Assembly (NCBI RefSeq): GCF_048551375.1
Contig: NZ_JBLYZJ010000003.1
Span: forward strand, 62,001 to 126,000
DNA length: 64,000 nucleotides
Direction: 5' to 3'
Source of the DNA: Faucicola sp048551375
GTDB lineage: Bacteria; Pseudomonadota; Gammaproteobacteria; Pseudomonadales; Moraxellaceae
The notes under the pieces were generated by a model that saw only the letters and a list, made by a program, of their open reading frames with translations, was not told where the DNA came from and made no database searches. Shown in pieces: positions 9,901-17,738 of this stretch; the first letter of the stretch is position 1, and each line of letters starts with the position of its first letter. Both the position numbers and the translations under genes were made by a program.

Positions 9901-10242
9901 CGTGGGTTATTTGAATTGCCACCTGCTCGTTTGGGTGAAAATACCAAACCCAATGAAGAAGCCAAACCAACGCATAAAGCCAAGTTTTATAACGGTCAGT
10001 TGCAACAGCCCAATGAGCAAACACAGCCTAGCAAGCCGATTTCTGCCAGTCGTGCCAAATTGGCATTAATCGAAACTTACCGTGATGTGGCGTTAGGTGA
10101 TGTCGAGTTTGCCAAATTGGTATTGCCATTGTTGCAACAATTTACTGTATCCGCAGGCAAGATGGAACGCCATGCCTGTTTGGTCGCTGTCACTCGCATT
10201 CAGGCAAAATTCCCTGAGTTTGCTGAGGCAATGACGGCATAA
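6925..10242 (+). CDS. HEAT-repeat protein with BRCT domain, retron-associated operon
   Basis: This is an approximately 1105-residue alpha-helical repeat protein. A recurring helix motif with R-Q-F-A (at least five times, e.g. within SNGDARQFAIGQ and NSDARQFAIDRI) marks HEAT-type repeats. Near residues 648-742 sits a BRCT domain resembling that of NAD-dependent DNA ligase: it opens with FLFTGKMQSMTRETA and later has LDFLVIG. BRCT domains bind DNA ends or phosphoproteins. No nuclease or other catalytic motif is visible. I chose ATG at 6925 because AAGG sits 8 nt upstream (6913-6916); an in-frame TTG at 6886 would add 13 residues. It is the first gene of an operon with the ARM, WH-SWIM and RT genes; only 31 bp separate it from the next start. 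I do not recall this gene as a standard part of type XIII retrons. Confidence 0.8.
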   Translation: MSDRFQQIQHAYTVQDPALIDKLLLLCYQPDPAPTTPIPDDELTFERFLAKIFSYEFRQKHPEVQFAERIAMIAKLETDEGVYPLPDRFRIHIILRSLWEDNSDYARAVLLSAIDRLPLSYGVWKGFKHIFKQAEAQHDYAMFARLAVRIDCERFDQSARTPVSSATKTYMSLRAWRFLRNIGEQSGFLYPEVTVQVLASYPENFDLNSPQRYQSWVLNHICFHNSTHYGVTRFASNHRRKLFDEKGRAFANTWQRDAEPLLRLMLTARNEAIRQFATDSLKHEFKNELRDVSVATIQQLSAISERSNAKDELIVWLISHSPNFEQSQFRTLGLHEVVLKLLFSNEAQASKYAFEYAKSYALDLPLATLLLLADSSNGDARQFAIGQILSRDARKDIGLAGWGQLLDSPYHHEVASKQLLANFNRRDFSQDWFVQRLLSQSGYSVDFAVKNLLNFYPADELGMAFFIDLTQRIDDNVIHASTMQLALDGLKQLCLAKVPVEVWQRLLLHPLSQATVKAWLNADLIHANTLPMDYWHALAFEADWHSSEWVKALTTPIDGQISNWQRYLTFDTYLAEQVMDWLSDVRRFVPVNIGFDWLMKLANSDNSDARQFAIDRINKGFLPADFVPQTSASQVSSQPATTDASQTEINVDLAEQSFLFTGKMQSMTRETAEDMVKKANGKILGAVNNKLDFLVIGDDGSPLYGNGRKGSKQVKAEELIAKGAGLKIISETAFLQMLSGQARQVDDDQTLAGAEALWHMAVSDANSPMSELATTYLLHHHTEICMALTDRPVDPDAVIPNSFFSAERVIPILNHGNARLRQFALQIATYEFANWQLTADQWVSIAESSHSDVQDFINKALLDKASAENRRYHVPADKLSANMLYALLDSQKRTARQLGVTLLMRNPQFHEPETLYRLTESTDREVRYASVKMLWQHYRKRHLPATWQPKPINAKLEKQDTAVIQNNPVQNRALEKDKTLPASLEQLLLLLKRGLFELPPARLGENTKPNEEAKPTHKAKFYNGQLQQPNEQTQPSKPISASRAKLALIETYRDVALGDVEFAKLVLPLLQQFTVSAGKMERHACLVAVTRIQAKFPEFAEAMTA

Positions 10243-10273
10243 ACCAACTAAAAAATTGATAACGAGAATAACC

Positions 10274-13200
10274 ATGAGCCAACCTTTAACCACGACTACC
10301 TTGCCCTATTGGGGGCAGATTAATGCCTTAATCAGTCAACAGGCGGTGAGCCTATTTACCACCAAAGTATTTGACAAAAAGACGACTGAACAAGCCACCC
10401 ATTCAAATCAGACAAGCCAAGCCAAATTGTATCGTGTCGATAGCAGTAGCGACCACCCCACATTAACAGCTTTAGCTCTGCCTGTGGGAATGGACGGCTT
10501 AACGGCTTTATCAGACGGCACGGTGATGCTGATTGGGCGAGATGGGCAGTTATACCAAAGTGATTGGCAAGCCAAAAAAGTCACGCAAGTCAGCACCCAA
10601 GCCACGTTCGAGCTAATCAGCCAAACCGCAAGCGAAGACGATGAGCCAAGCCAACATCTGCCAACGGCGGTGGCGATTGCCAGTTTTGGCGAGGGTGTGG
10701 CGGTGTTATACCCCAATCATTTGATAGTATGGGCGTATCAAAAACATAAGCTTGGTGACTGTATTGCCAATATTCGCCTTGATAGCGTACAACAGACTAG
10801 CGACAAGACCAACACCACAGGACTTAGCATCAATCAAGCCACGTCGTTGGCGGTATCAGCCGACGGCGATTGGTTGGTGGTGGGTGATAATCAAGGCTTG
10901 GTGAGTAGTTTTCATGTCAATGCTGAATGCACAGCGGTACTACATAGCTCAAGCGAGTTATTGCACCAAGGGGCGATTACTGCCTTGTGTTTTGAGCCGA
11001 TTGCCCAGCAGTTTTTTTCGGCAGGGGCGGACAAGCAACTGTTGCGTACCCATGTACAGGGCAAATTACAAGGCATTGACCGAGGCAAGGCAAGCCAACA
11101 TACCGAAATGATTCGCAGTATGGTGGTGTCGGAGGTTGGTAAGGGCGAGCGACTTTACACAGGTTCGGATGATAAAAGCGTCAAGTCTTGGCAATTTGAC
11201 AAAGGTCAGCCCAACACTTGCAAAGATGATTTGGTCAAAGTTCGCCTGTTAAGCGTGTGTCAATATGTGGGGCAAGCCAGCGTGTTGGCGGTTGGCACAG
11301 ACCAAAGTTTGCGTTTTATCCCTGTTGATAGCGAGGGCAAGCTCACCAATGTGGCTCATGTCATCAAAGACGGCTATCAACGTCTGACCGATTTATTGAG
11401 CGATAAAGAGGATAAAGCCTTTAAAGAAGGCTTGGCGTTGCTAGCGGAACACAGCGACAACAATCGCCTCAATATCGTCAGTAAAATTTTGGAAAAATCC
11501 AATGACGGCTATCGCAGTGAGCAACTTGCCAAATGGCTTGCCACCAGTCAGCTACCCAAAACCACGCACCAATTAGAGCAGTTACTGGGTTCGCACAGCG
11601 TAGAAAAAGTGCGAGCAATTGCGTTTGAGGCGTTAAAAGCCCAAGCCCAAGTCGAAGCCAATGATACTGCCAATAGTAATAGCAATACCACGCCAAATCC
11701 CTTGCGTTATCTACAATTAGCCCTTGATAGCAAATTTGTTGATGTCAATGAATTGGCGATTGCTGAATATATTGCCGTTGCCCAAAGCAATCCCAGTTTG
11801 CACAGCCAAATCATTGCCGTGTTACAAGTTGCCCTGTCGCACCATGAAGCCCGCATTCGCAAACAGGCGTTATCCGCCCTCGAGACCTTATTACCAAGTG
11901 ATAGCCCACAAGCGGATTTGTTGGCATTGGCAACGGGCAATAGTGACGTTCAGCAAGCAGGCTTGATTCGCCTATACCAACGAGGGATGTTGAACCATTT
12001 TGAGGTCAAGCGTCAGTTAGTGCTGTTGCAAAATGATAACAATGCGGTGGTGCGTCAAACTGCCTTTTATGTGTCAGTATTATCACAACCGACTTTGGCA
12101 GAAGCATTGGCAAAATTGGATGACAACCTTACTCGTACCTTGCAGGATTTTAGCGATTTTCGTTTATTGCCAAAAACTAATGCCAAAGCCAATCAAAATA
12201 GTGCCAATCAAGGCAATAGCCAAAGCAATGCCAATGAAGTTAATTTATCGCTCGACATTGCCCCCCTTGATGAAACCAAAGAGCAAAATCAAGACCAAGC
12301 CAAATCCAAAACGAAAGCCAAACAAAAAGCCGTTGCCGTGCCGACCCTTGATAGCCAAGCGTTAGAGCCATTGTTGCAAGGGTTAAGTAATAGCTATACC
12401 GACATTAGTTTTCGTTCTGCCTACAGTTTGGCATTATTGCATGATGACCGAGCGTTTGGGGCATTGATGCGACTGATGCACGACAACGATGATACCACTC
12501 GCATTGGTGTTGCCAAGGCGTTTGCCGAACTTGGGCAACAAGACGGCTTGACCGTGTTGCCGTTACTACTTGATGACAAAAACGCCACCGTGCGTCAAGT
12601 CGCCATGCAGTCTTATGGCAAACTATCGCAACAACATGGTGTGTCGCTACTGGATTGGGCTTCGGTCGGCTTTGCCAGTCGTGAGCAAGACGTTCACCAA
12701 CAAGCCTTGTCGGTGCTATTGACCGCTTTGCAAAACCCTGACAACAGCGATTCACAAGGTGCAGTTAATACCCAAGGCATCGACACCCTAAGCCAAGCAT
12801 TAAATGACCCATTTGAGCCGATTCGTCAAGAAGTGGTGAAAGTGCTAATCAATCGCCTAAACCAAGTCAGCGGTGAGGCGGATAGCAGTCAGCGGAAACA
12901 AGCGATTTTTGGTTTGCTAAAACAAAGCCGTTTTGTTGATGTGCATCAAGTGACATTGGATGAATGGCAAACTCTGCTCAAGCAGTCACCACAAGCCAGT
13001 GATAGCGTTGTCGCCATGCTTGCCGAATTTTTGGACAACCCATTCCAAGCGATTCGCCAAGGGGCGTTTGACATCGCCCTGCGTGAGCATAAACGCATTG
13101 CGGTAAAAACCTTGCTATCACTTGCCTTTAATAGCCAGTTTGTTGATACCCGTCAGCAAGCGTTAAATTTATTGAGTAGCCAAAAAACCGCTGATTTGAT

Positions 13201-16200
13201 GCCGTTATTGAGTGCGTTATTTAATGATGACAATGGCGACTTGCGTTTGCAAGCGTTAAAGGTAGCGTTGGATTATGGCGACCCACAAGTATTGGCAACC
13301 GCCCTACAAAGTCCGTACAGCGATATCCAACTGGCGACCGCCCAAGCCCTTGCCAAACAAGGACATGGCGACAGTTATCAGATTTTCGAGCATTTTCTCA
13401 ATCAGCCGATGCCAGAAATGGCGGATGAGAAAACCAAATGGCAAAAAAACATCATCGAAGCCTTACGAGGCGTGGCAGATTTGGCGGACGGACGTGGTTT
13501 TGCGTGGTTTGACAAATACTTACACGATGCCAATGCCGAGTTTGGCAAAACCACCGATTTGGCATCACAGGTGATGTGGGTGAGCCGTGGCGATAACCTT
13601 GAGCGATTAGCTGAGTGGCAAAACGATGAGCGAAGCCATGTCAAACAAGGGGCAAGCCTTGCATTAGCCGTGTGGGGCGATAAGCGTGGCGAAATGTTAC
13701 TTAATGATGACAAACAAGCCAATACCCTGTCCGCTACCCAATGGCTACAGGCTCGTGTTGGCTTGGGCGTGAGCCATGCCAATCAATTACGCCCTGTGCT
13801 TGGCAAAGCTGATACCGAACTGGCAAGCCGTGTGTTATTGGCATTTTATGATTTATTGCTTAATCCAACTCAGCCCAAACGCTTGCTTGAGGCGTTAGCC
13901 TTTGCCGATAGTGACACTGCCCTGCTGTGTGCAGGGGTGATTGCTCGTTTTGCTGACAGTACACAAGCATGGCAATACCTTGCTGATACCCTTAACCGTC
14001 AGTTGCAACAACGCCGAGAACCGCACAAAACCAAGCAAGAAGCCGTATGGTCGCTAGATGTCCCCACCTTACAACAACTAGCTCAATGCGTGGTCTTTGG
14101 TGAACCACTCATCAAAGCCCAAGCCGTGAGTTTATTGACACCGCTAAGTCAAAATTTGGCGTATGAGGTGTGGCAAAGCCGTTATTTACGCTTCGTCCAA
14201 CTCAATCAAGCCTTGCTAAACGACACCAATCGTCAATATCCATTAGTCGCTCATACCAATCCTGCCCACGAGCATCAATGGCAAGCGTTGGCATTTGGGG
14301 CGTGGCTGGGTATTTTACGCCAAACTGACTACCGTAGCGTCAGCGTTGCCGAACAAGCGATGCGAGCCTTGTTAAACCTCGCTCAACATCCGCATTGGCA
14401 AGACAGCGTGCAACGTGCCTTTATCCCATTGCTTAATCACCAAAACTACAACGTGCGAGAGTTGGCTTGGCAAGGTTTGCAAGATTTGGGCTTGCCGAGT
14501 GAGCGATTGGGCGAACACGCCATGAGTTCACCGCATATTGATATGGTGCAAAAAGGCTTGGGGCTATGGCTGACAAGCTTTGAGCAAAACCACAATGCCA
14601 CCGAAGCCAATCAGCAGTTGCAAGGGCTATTACAGACCAACAGTGCGGTATTGACCCAAGAAGCGTATCGACTATTGGTTCAGCGAGTGGGGGCGTTGTC
14701 GGCAGGCGAAATGGCACTTGCCAGTTATTACTTGCCATTGCGTAGCCAAGTGGTCAATGAGTGGCGACAAATCACCACACCAGAGCGTCAAGCAGACCGA
14801 CTGGCGTTACTCAATCTTGCCAGTGCCAATGACGATTGGCAAACCCGTTTTTCTGCCATTTCACAGCTATTTGATTTGCCAGTTGCCCTGCCTTTTCAAC
14901 AGCCGTCTAAACAGCTAGTTGGGGCAAGTTTTGACACAGATTTGCTCATTCGTGGCATTCAGCTTTGGCAACATAGCCAAGACATGGGACAACAACGAGC
15001 CGTTACCAATTTATTGAGCAACCATGTTGCCGTGATTAGCAAAAAGCTTGCAACCGAGCCAACGCTTGCCAATCCATTACTTGCCCTGCTTGACAGCCCA
15101 CAACGCAAAGTCGAGTTGGGTAGTACTTATAATTTGCTTGGCGACACTCGTAGCACGGCTTTTGTGCCTGCCTTGATGCAACGCTATTTGGATAAATCCG
15201 ATGAACGTGCCGATATCGTCAAAACCTTGACCAAAATCAGCGGTTTTGACCAACCGATTGAAGATTTTTATGATGATTATGCCGATAAACGCTGGCTTGA
15301 ACGTCAATATCCACGCCATGTTGCGGTGTTGTTAAATCTTGCTCAACAGCTACTCCAACACACGGATTATTTACGTTTTACCAATTTATTATATAGTTTA
15401 AGTTGGGCAAATGATGCGTCATTGAACCCACAAATTGACAAGCTGTTGCAACGTGCCTACAGCCAAATGCCAAGCCAACATACCGCCAAAATCGTGGAAG
15501 CCATGGCATACCGTGCCGACAAACGCCAAGGCGATGTCGCAGGACTGCGAAAAGCCTTGGGCAATAAAGATGCCGAAGTGCAGTTTTTATCCGCAGAAGG
15601 CTTGGCAAAACGGGGTATCAAAGACGGCTTTGCCGTGCTTATGGCGACCATTGACTACAATACGGACGGTGAATTGCGTCGCCGTGCGGTGTTGGCGTTG
15701 GGTGAGTTGGGTGATGAGCAAGCTTATGACAAGCTGATTAAACTTGCTGATGACCCAGCGCATTATTTGCAAGATGTGGCAAGTGAAGCGTTAGGGCATT
15801 TGGGGCAAACCGAATACGGTCAGCGAATCTTTAGCTTACTCCAAACCCATTTACAGCAAGTGACGAGCGAAACCCCTGCCATTGAACATTGGATAAATGG
15901 CTTGCGTTGGCTCAATACTTACGACAGTTGGCAACAAATTCGTGACTTTATCAAACGAGATGAAGCCGACCCGTACACCTTTTGGAGCAGTATCGACCAT
16001 GCGATTAAGACCTTGCAATACCATGTTGCCACGGACGATATCGGCACGGCAAACCGCAATTTGTTGTTAAAACTGATTCGTAGCCATACCAATTATAGCC
16101 GAGTTGAGCAAAGTGTGCTTACCGCTCAAATCCTATTTGACAACGAGCCGAACACCGTGTATGCGTATGATTGGGCGGTGCTAGAAAGCCTGTTCCCAAC

Positions 16201-17347
16201 TATTTTGGAGAACCAAAGCCAACACCGTATCAGCCAATTTGCCAGCCTTGATGAATTGCTTGCCTTTATCAATGATTACCCACAACTGGTGCAACGCAAT
16301 CATGGTTTGCATTTAGAATATTATAACCAAGACACAGGCGAACAAGTCATCCAAGCCTTGATGCAGGCGATTCTTGAGCGAGATAAAATGCCTGCCAGCG
16401 ACTTGCACAAATTATTGGTAAGCAGTAATCCGTCTAGCCAACAACTGGGGCTACGTTACCTCACCCAACATCCGCAAGACTACTGGCAAAATGAGGTCGA
16501 AACTGGGCTATGGCAACAGCTTACCCTTGCCAAAACCGTATGGCAACAACTGGTCGCCCAAGTCAGCGAACAGCCAAGCCTTGCCTCGACCGCTTATAAC
16601 CGTAGCGTCAATGCCGACACATGGCAACGCACGCAAGAGAACAATGACACCACCGTGAGCCAACTGTTGTGGTTACTGCTTCGCTTTAGCCCTATCAATT
16701 CAGCCCACATTGGCGATACGCTAAGTTGGTTGTTAAATCAGCAACAGCAAACCATTGTCCAAGCCGTGCCTGTATTGGCGACCACGTTAAATGGCTGGCT
16801 CAAACAAAGCCTACTGGCTCTATTGGTTCGCCCTGCCGATGAACTTAGCACCGCACAGCCTTGGCAAGAGGTGTTACGACAAGTGGCGTATTGGTCAAAT
16901 GCCGAATTGCAACAACTGGCACAGCAATTATTGGCTCATGCTCAAACTAGCAAAGCTGAAAAAGCGAATAAAGCTGATAAAAAATCCTCGCTGATTGAAC
17001 AAGTGAAAGGCATATTTGGCAAACGTACCACGCCTGATGCTTCAAACCAAAGTTTAAGCCCAAGCCAACAACTGATTCAGTGGGTACAGCAAAGCGATGT
17101 CGAAGCCTTATACCAATGGGGAAGTGATATCAGTTTAGCAGAAAATTTGCGTATCAGTGCGATTGAGGGCTTGGGACAAGTATCGCTAACACAAGCGGAT
17201 GCGGTGGTGCAACGGCTATCACAGCTTCAACAACATGACAGCGATGCCGATATTCAACGAACTGCCTTTAGTGTGTTACGCCGTTATCAACGCCGTTTAA
17301 CCCCAAAAATGCCCAAACACACCACCCGTGATTTGAATGTGGGTTAA
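10274..17347 (+). CDS. Giant beta-propeller/HEAT (ARM) repeat protein of retron-type operon
   Basis: This protein has about 2357 residues. The first 370 or so contain WD40/propeller-like blades (for example TGSDDKSVKSWQFD and GAITALCFEP). The rest is a very long array of HEAT/ARM helical repeats, interrupted near 620-690 by a low-complexity Asn/Lys/Gln linker and near the C-terminus by a basic linker (about 2225-2265). No enzyme motif, signal peptide or membrane segment is seen, so it looks like a cytoplasmic scaffold or sensor. ATG at 10274 is preferred over TTG at 10256 because it is an ATG with a nearby GAG. In the retron classification I recall, an ARM-repeat protein accompanies RT and WH-SWIM in type XIII. 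A 391-bp repeat-filled gap follows before the next gene. Confidence 0.85.
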   Translation: MSQPLTTTTLPYWGQINALISQQAVSLFTTKVFDKKTTEQATHSNQTSQAKLYRVDSSSDHPTLTALALPVGMDGLTALSDGTVMLIGRDGQLYQSDWQAKKVTQVSTQATFELISQTASEDDEPSQHLPTAVAIASFGEGVAVLYPNHLIVWAYQKHKLGDCIANIRLDSVQQTSDKTNTTGLSINQATSLAVSADGDWLVVGDNQGLVSSFHVNAECTAVLHSSSELLHQGAITALCFEPIAQQFFSAGADKQLLRTHVQGKLQGIDRGKASQHTEMIRSMVVSEVGKGERLYTGSDDKSVKSWQFDKGQPNTCKDDLVKVRLLSVCQYVGQASVLAVGTDQSLRFIPVDSEGKLTNVAHVIKDGYQRLTDLLSDKEDKAFKEGLALLAEHSDNNRLNIVSKILEKSNDGYRSEQLAKWLATSQLPKTTHQLEQLLGSHSVEKVRAIAFEALKAQAQVEANDTANSNSNTTPNPLRYLQLALDSKFVDVNELAIAEYIAVAQSNPSLHSQIIAVLQVALSHHEARIRKQALSALETLLPSDSPQADLLALATGNSDVQQAGLIRLYQRGMLNHFEVKRQLVLLQNDNNAVVRQTAFYVSVLSQPTLAEALAKLDDNLTRTLQDFSDFRLLPKTNAKANQNSANQGNSQSNANEVNLSLDIAPLDETKEQNQDQAKSKTKAKQKAVAVPTLDSQALEPLLQGLSNSYTDISFRSAYSLALLHDDRAFGALMRLMHDNDDTTRIGVAKAFAELGQQDGLTVLPLLLDDKNATVRQVAMQSYGKLSQQHGVSLLDWASVGFASREQDVHQQALSVLLTALQNPDNSDSQGAVNTQGIDTLSQALNDPFEPIRQEVVKVLINRLNQVSGEADSSQRKQAIFGLLKQSRFVDVHQVTLDEWQTLLKQSPQASDSVVAMLAEFLDNPFQAIRQGAFDIALREHKRIAVKTLLSLAFNSQFVDTRQQALNLLSSQKTADLMPLLSALFNDDNGDLRLQALKVALDYGDPQVLATALQSPYSDIQLATAQALAKQGHGDSYQIFEHFLNQPMPEMADEKTKWQKNIIEALRGVADLADGRGFAWFDKYLHDANAEFGKTTDLASQVMWVSRGDNLERLAEWQNDERSHVKQGASLALAVWGDKRGEMLLNDDKQANTLSATQWLQARVGLGVSHANQLRPVLGKADTELASRVLLAFYDLLLNPTQPKRLLEALAFADSDTALLCAGVIARFADSTQAWQYLADTLNRQLQQRREPHKTKQEAVWSLDVPTLQQLAQCVVFGEPLIKAQAVSLLTPLSQNLAYEVWQSRYLRFVQLNQALLNDTNRQYPLVAHTNPAHEHQWQALAFGAWLGILRQTDYRSVSVAEQAMRALLNLAQHPHWQDSVQRAFIPLLNHQNYNVRELAWQGLQDLGLPSERLGEHAMSSPHIDMVQKGLGLWLTSFEQNHNATEANQQLQGLLQTNSAVLTQEAYRLLVQRVGALSAGEMALASYYLPLRSQVVNEWRQITTPERQADRLALLNLASANDDWQTRFSAISQLFDLPVALPFQQPSKQLVGASFDTDLLIRGIQLWQHSQDMGQQRAVTNLLSNHVAVISKKLATEPTLANPLLALLDSPQRKVELGSTYNLLGDTRSTAFVPALMQRYLDKSDERADIVKTLTKISGFDQPIEDFYDDYADKRWLERQYPRHVAVLLNLAQQLLQHTDYLRFTNLLYSLSWANDASLNPQIDKLLQRAYSQMPSQHTAKIVEAMAYRADKRQGDVAGLRKALGNKDAEVQFLSAEGLAKRGIKDGFAVLMATIDYNTDGELRRRAVLALGELGDEQAYDKLIKLADDPAHYLQDVASEALGHLGQTEYGQRIFSLLQTHLQQVTSETPAIEHWINGLRWLNTYDSWQQIRDFIKRDEADPYTFWSSIDHAIKTLQYHVATDDIGTANRNLLLKLIRSHTNYSRVEQSVLTAQILFDNEPNTVYAYDWAVLESLFPTILENQSQHRISQFASLDELLAFINDYPQLVQRNHGLHLEYYNQDTGEQVIQALMQAILERDKMPASDLHKLLVSSNPSSQQLGLRYLTQHPQDYWQNEVETGLWQQLTLAKTVWQQLVAQVSEQPSLASTAYNRSVNADTWQRTQENNDTTVSQLLWLLLRFSPINSAHIGDTLSWLLNQQQQTIVQAVPVLATTLNGWLKQSLLALLVRPADELSTAQPWQEVLRQVAYWSNAELQQLAQQLLAHAQTSKAEKANKADKKSSLIEQVKGIFGKRTTPDASNQSLSPSQQLIQWVQQSDVEALYQWGSDISLAENLRISAIEGLGQVSLTQADAVVQRLSQLQQHDSDADIQRTAFSVLRRYQRRLTPKMPKHTTRDLNVG

Positions 17348-17404
17348 TGAAATCTAGGCAATGAAAAGATTTGATAATGAGCTTCTTTCAAAACAGGACA
17401 AATC

Positions 17405-17441
17405 GTAGCGTGGGTTAGCCGTCTTTTTGGCGTAACCCACG
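17405..17441. repeat. Palindromic repeat, left half
   Basis: The stem CGTGGGTTA/TAACCCACG with inner GCC/GGC forms a hairpin. Its outer sequence GTAGCGTGGGTTAGC recurs inverted at about 17652-17665. The two lie either side of the MITE-like element, so the MITE may have landed in a larger palindromic repeat. Confidence 0.6.
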
Positions 17442-17470
17442 GAATTTAAATGTGTTAGGTAATTATATAG

Positions 17471-17614
17471 TAAGTAACAGGACAAAATTAAATACAGATA
17501 TCAAGAACCCCACCCCAACCCTCCCCTTATCAGGGGAGGGAGCGGTTCTCCCCCTGTTAAGGGGGAGTTAGAGGGGGTCAATGAAATTATAATTTAAGAT
17601 TGTTCAGTTACTTA
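17471..17614. repeat. MITE-like element, copy 1
   Basis: The ends TAAGTAACAGGACAA (17471-17485) and TTGTTCAGTTACTTA (17600-17614) are imperfect 15-bp inverted repeats with 13 matches. The core holds two GC-rich palindromes (CCTCCCC...GGGGAGGG and CCCCC...GGGGG). A near-identical element lies at 35523-35658. It has no reading frame. AATTATAT occurs on both flanks (17461-17468, 17618-17625), a possible target duplication. It sits between the ARM and WH-SWIM genes. Confidence 0.75.
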
Positions 17615-17738
17615 TTCAATTATATTCTAAATTTTTGTGGGTAACGCTTTGCTAACCCACGCTACTTTGTGATTAGCACAGAAGTTTAATAATTAATTTG
17701 CCAAAAATTGAAGCCAAAAAATACCAATAGGAATAACA

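Larger units (their letters stand above)
17348..17738. other. Repeat-filled intergenic gap inside the retron-type operon
   Basis: The gap holds the MITE-like element, flanking palindrome halves at 17405-17441 and about 17636-17668, and a GATTAGCACAGAAG stretch near 17671. Nothing else is recognisable. The AGGA at 17728-17731 serves as ribosome binding site for the next gene. I found no retron msr-msd here, because all strong structure belongs to dispersed repeats. Confidence 0.6.

Noticed and set aside
17348..17738. Retron msr-msd between the ARM and WH-SWIM genes
   Set aside because: The strong hairpins there belong to dispersed repeats; one of them has a second copy at 35.5 kb.
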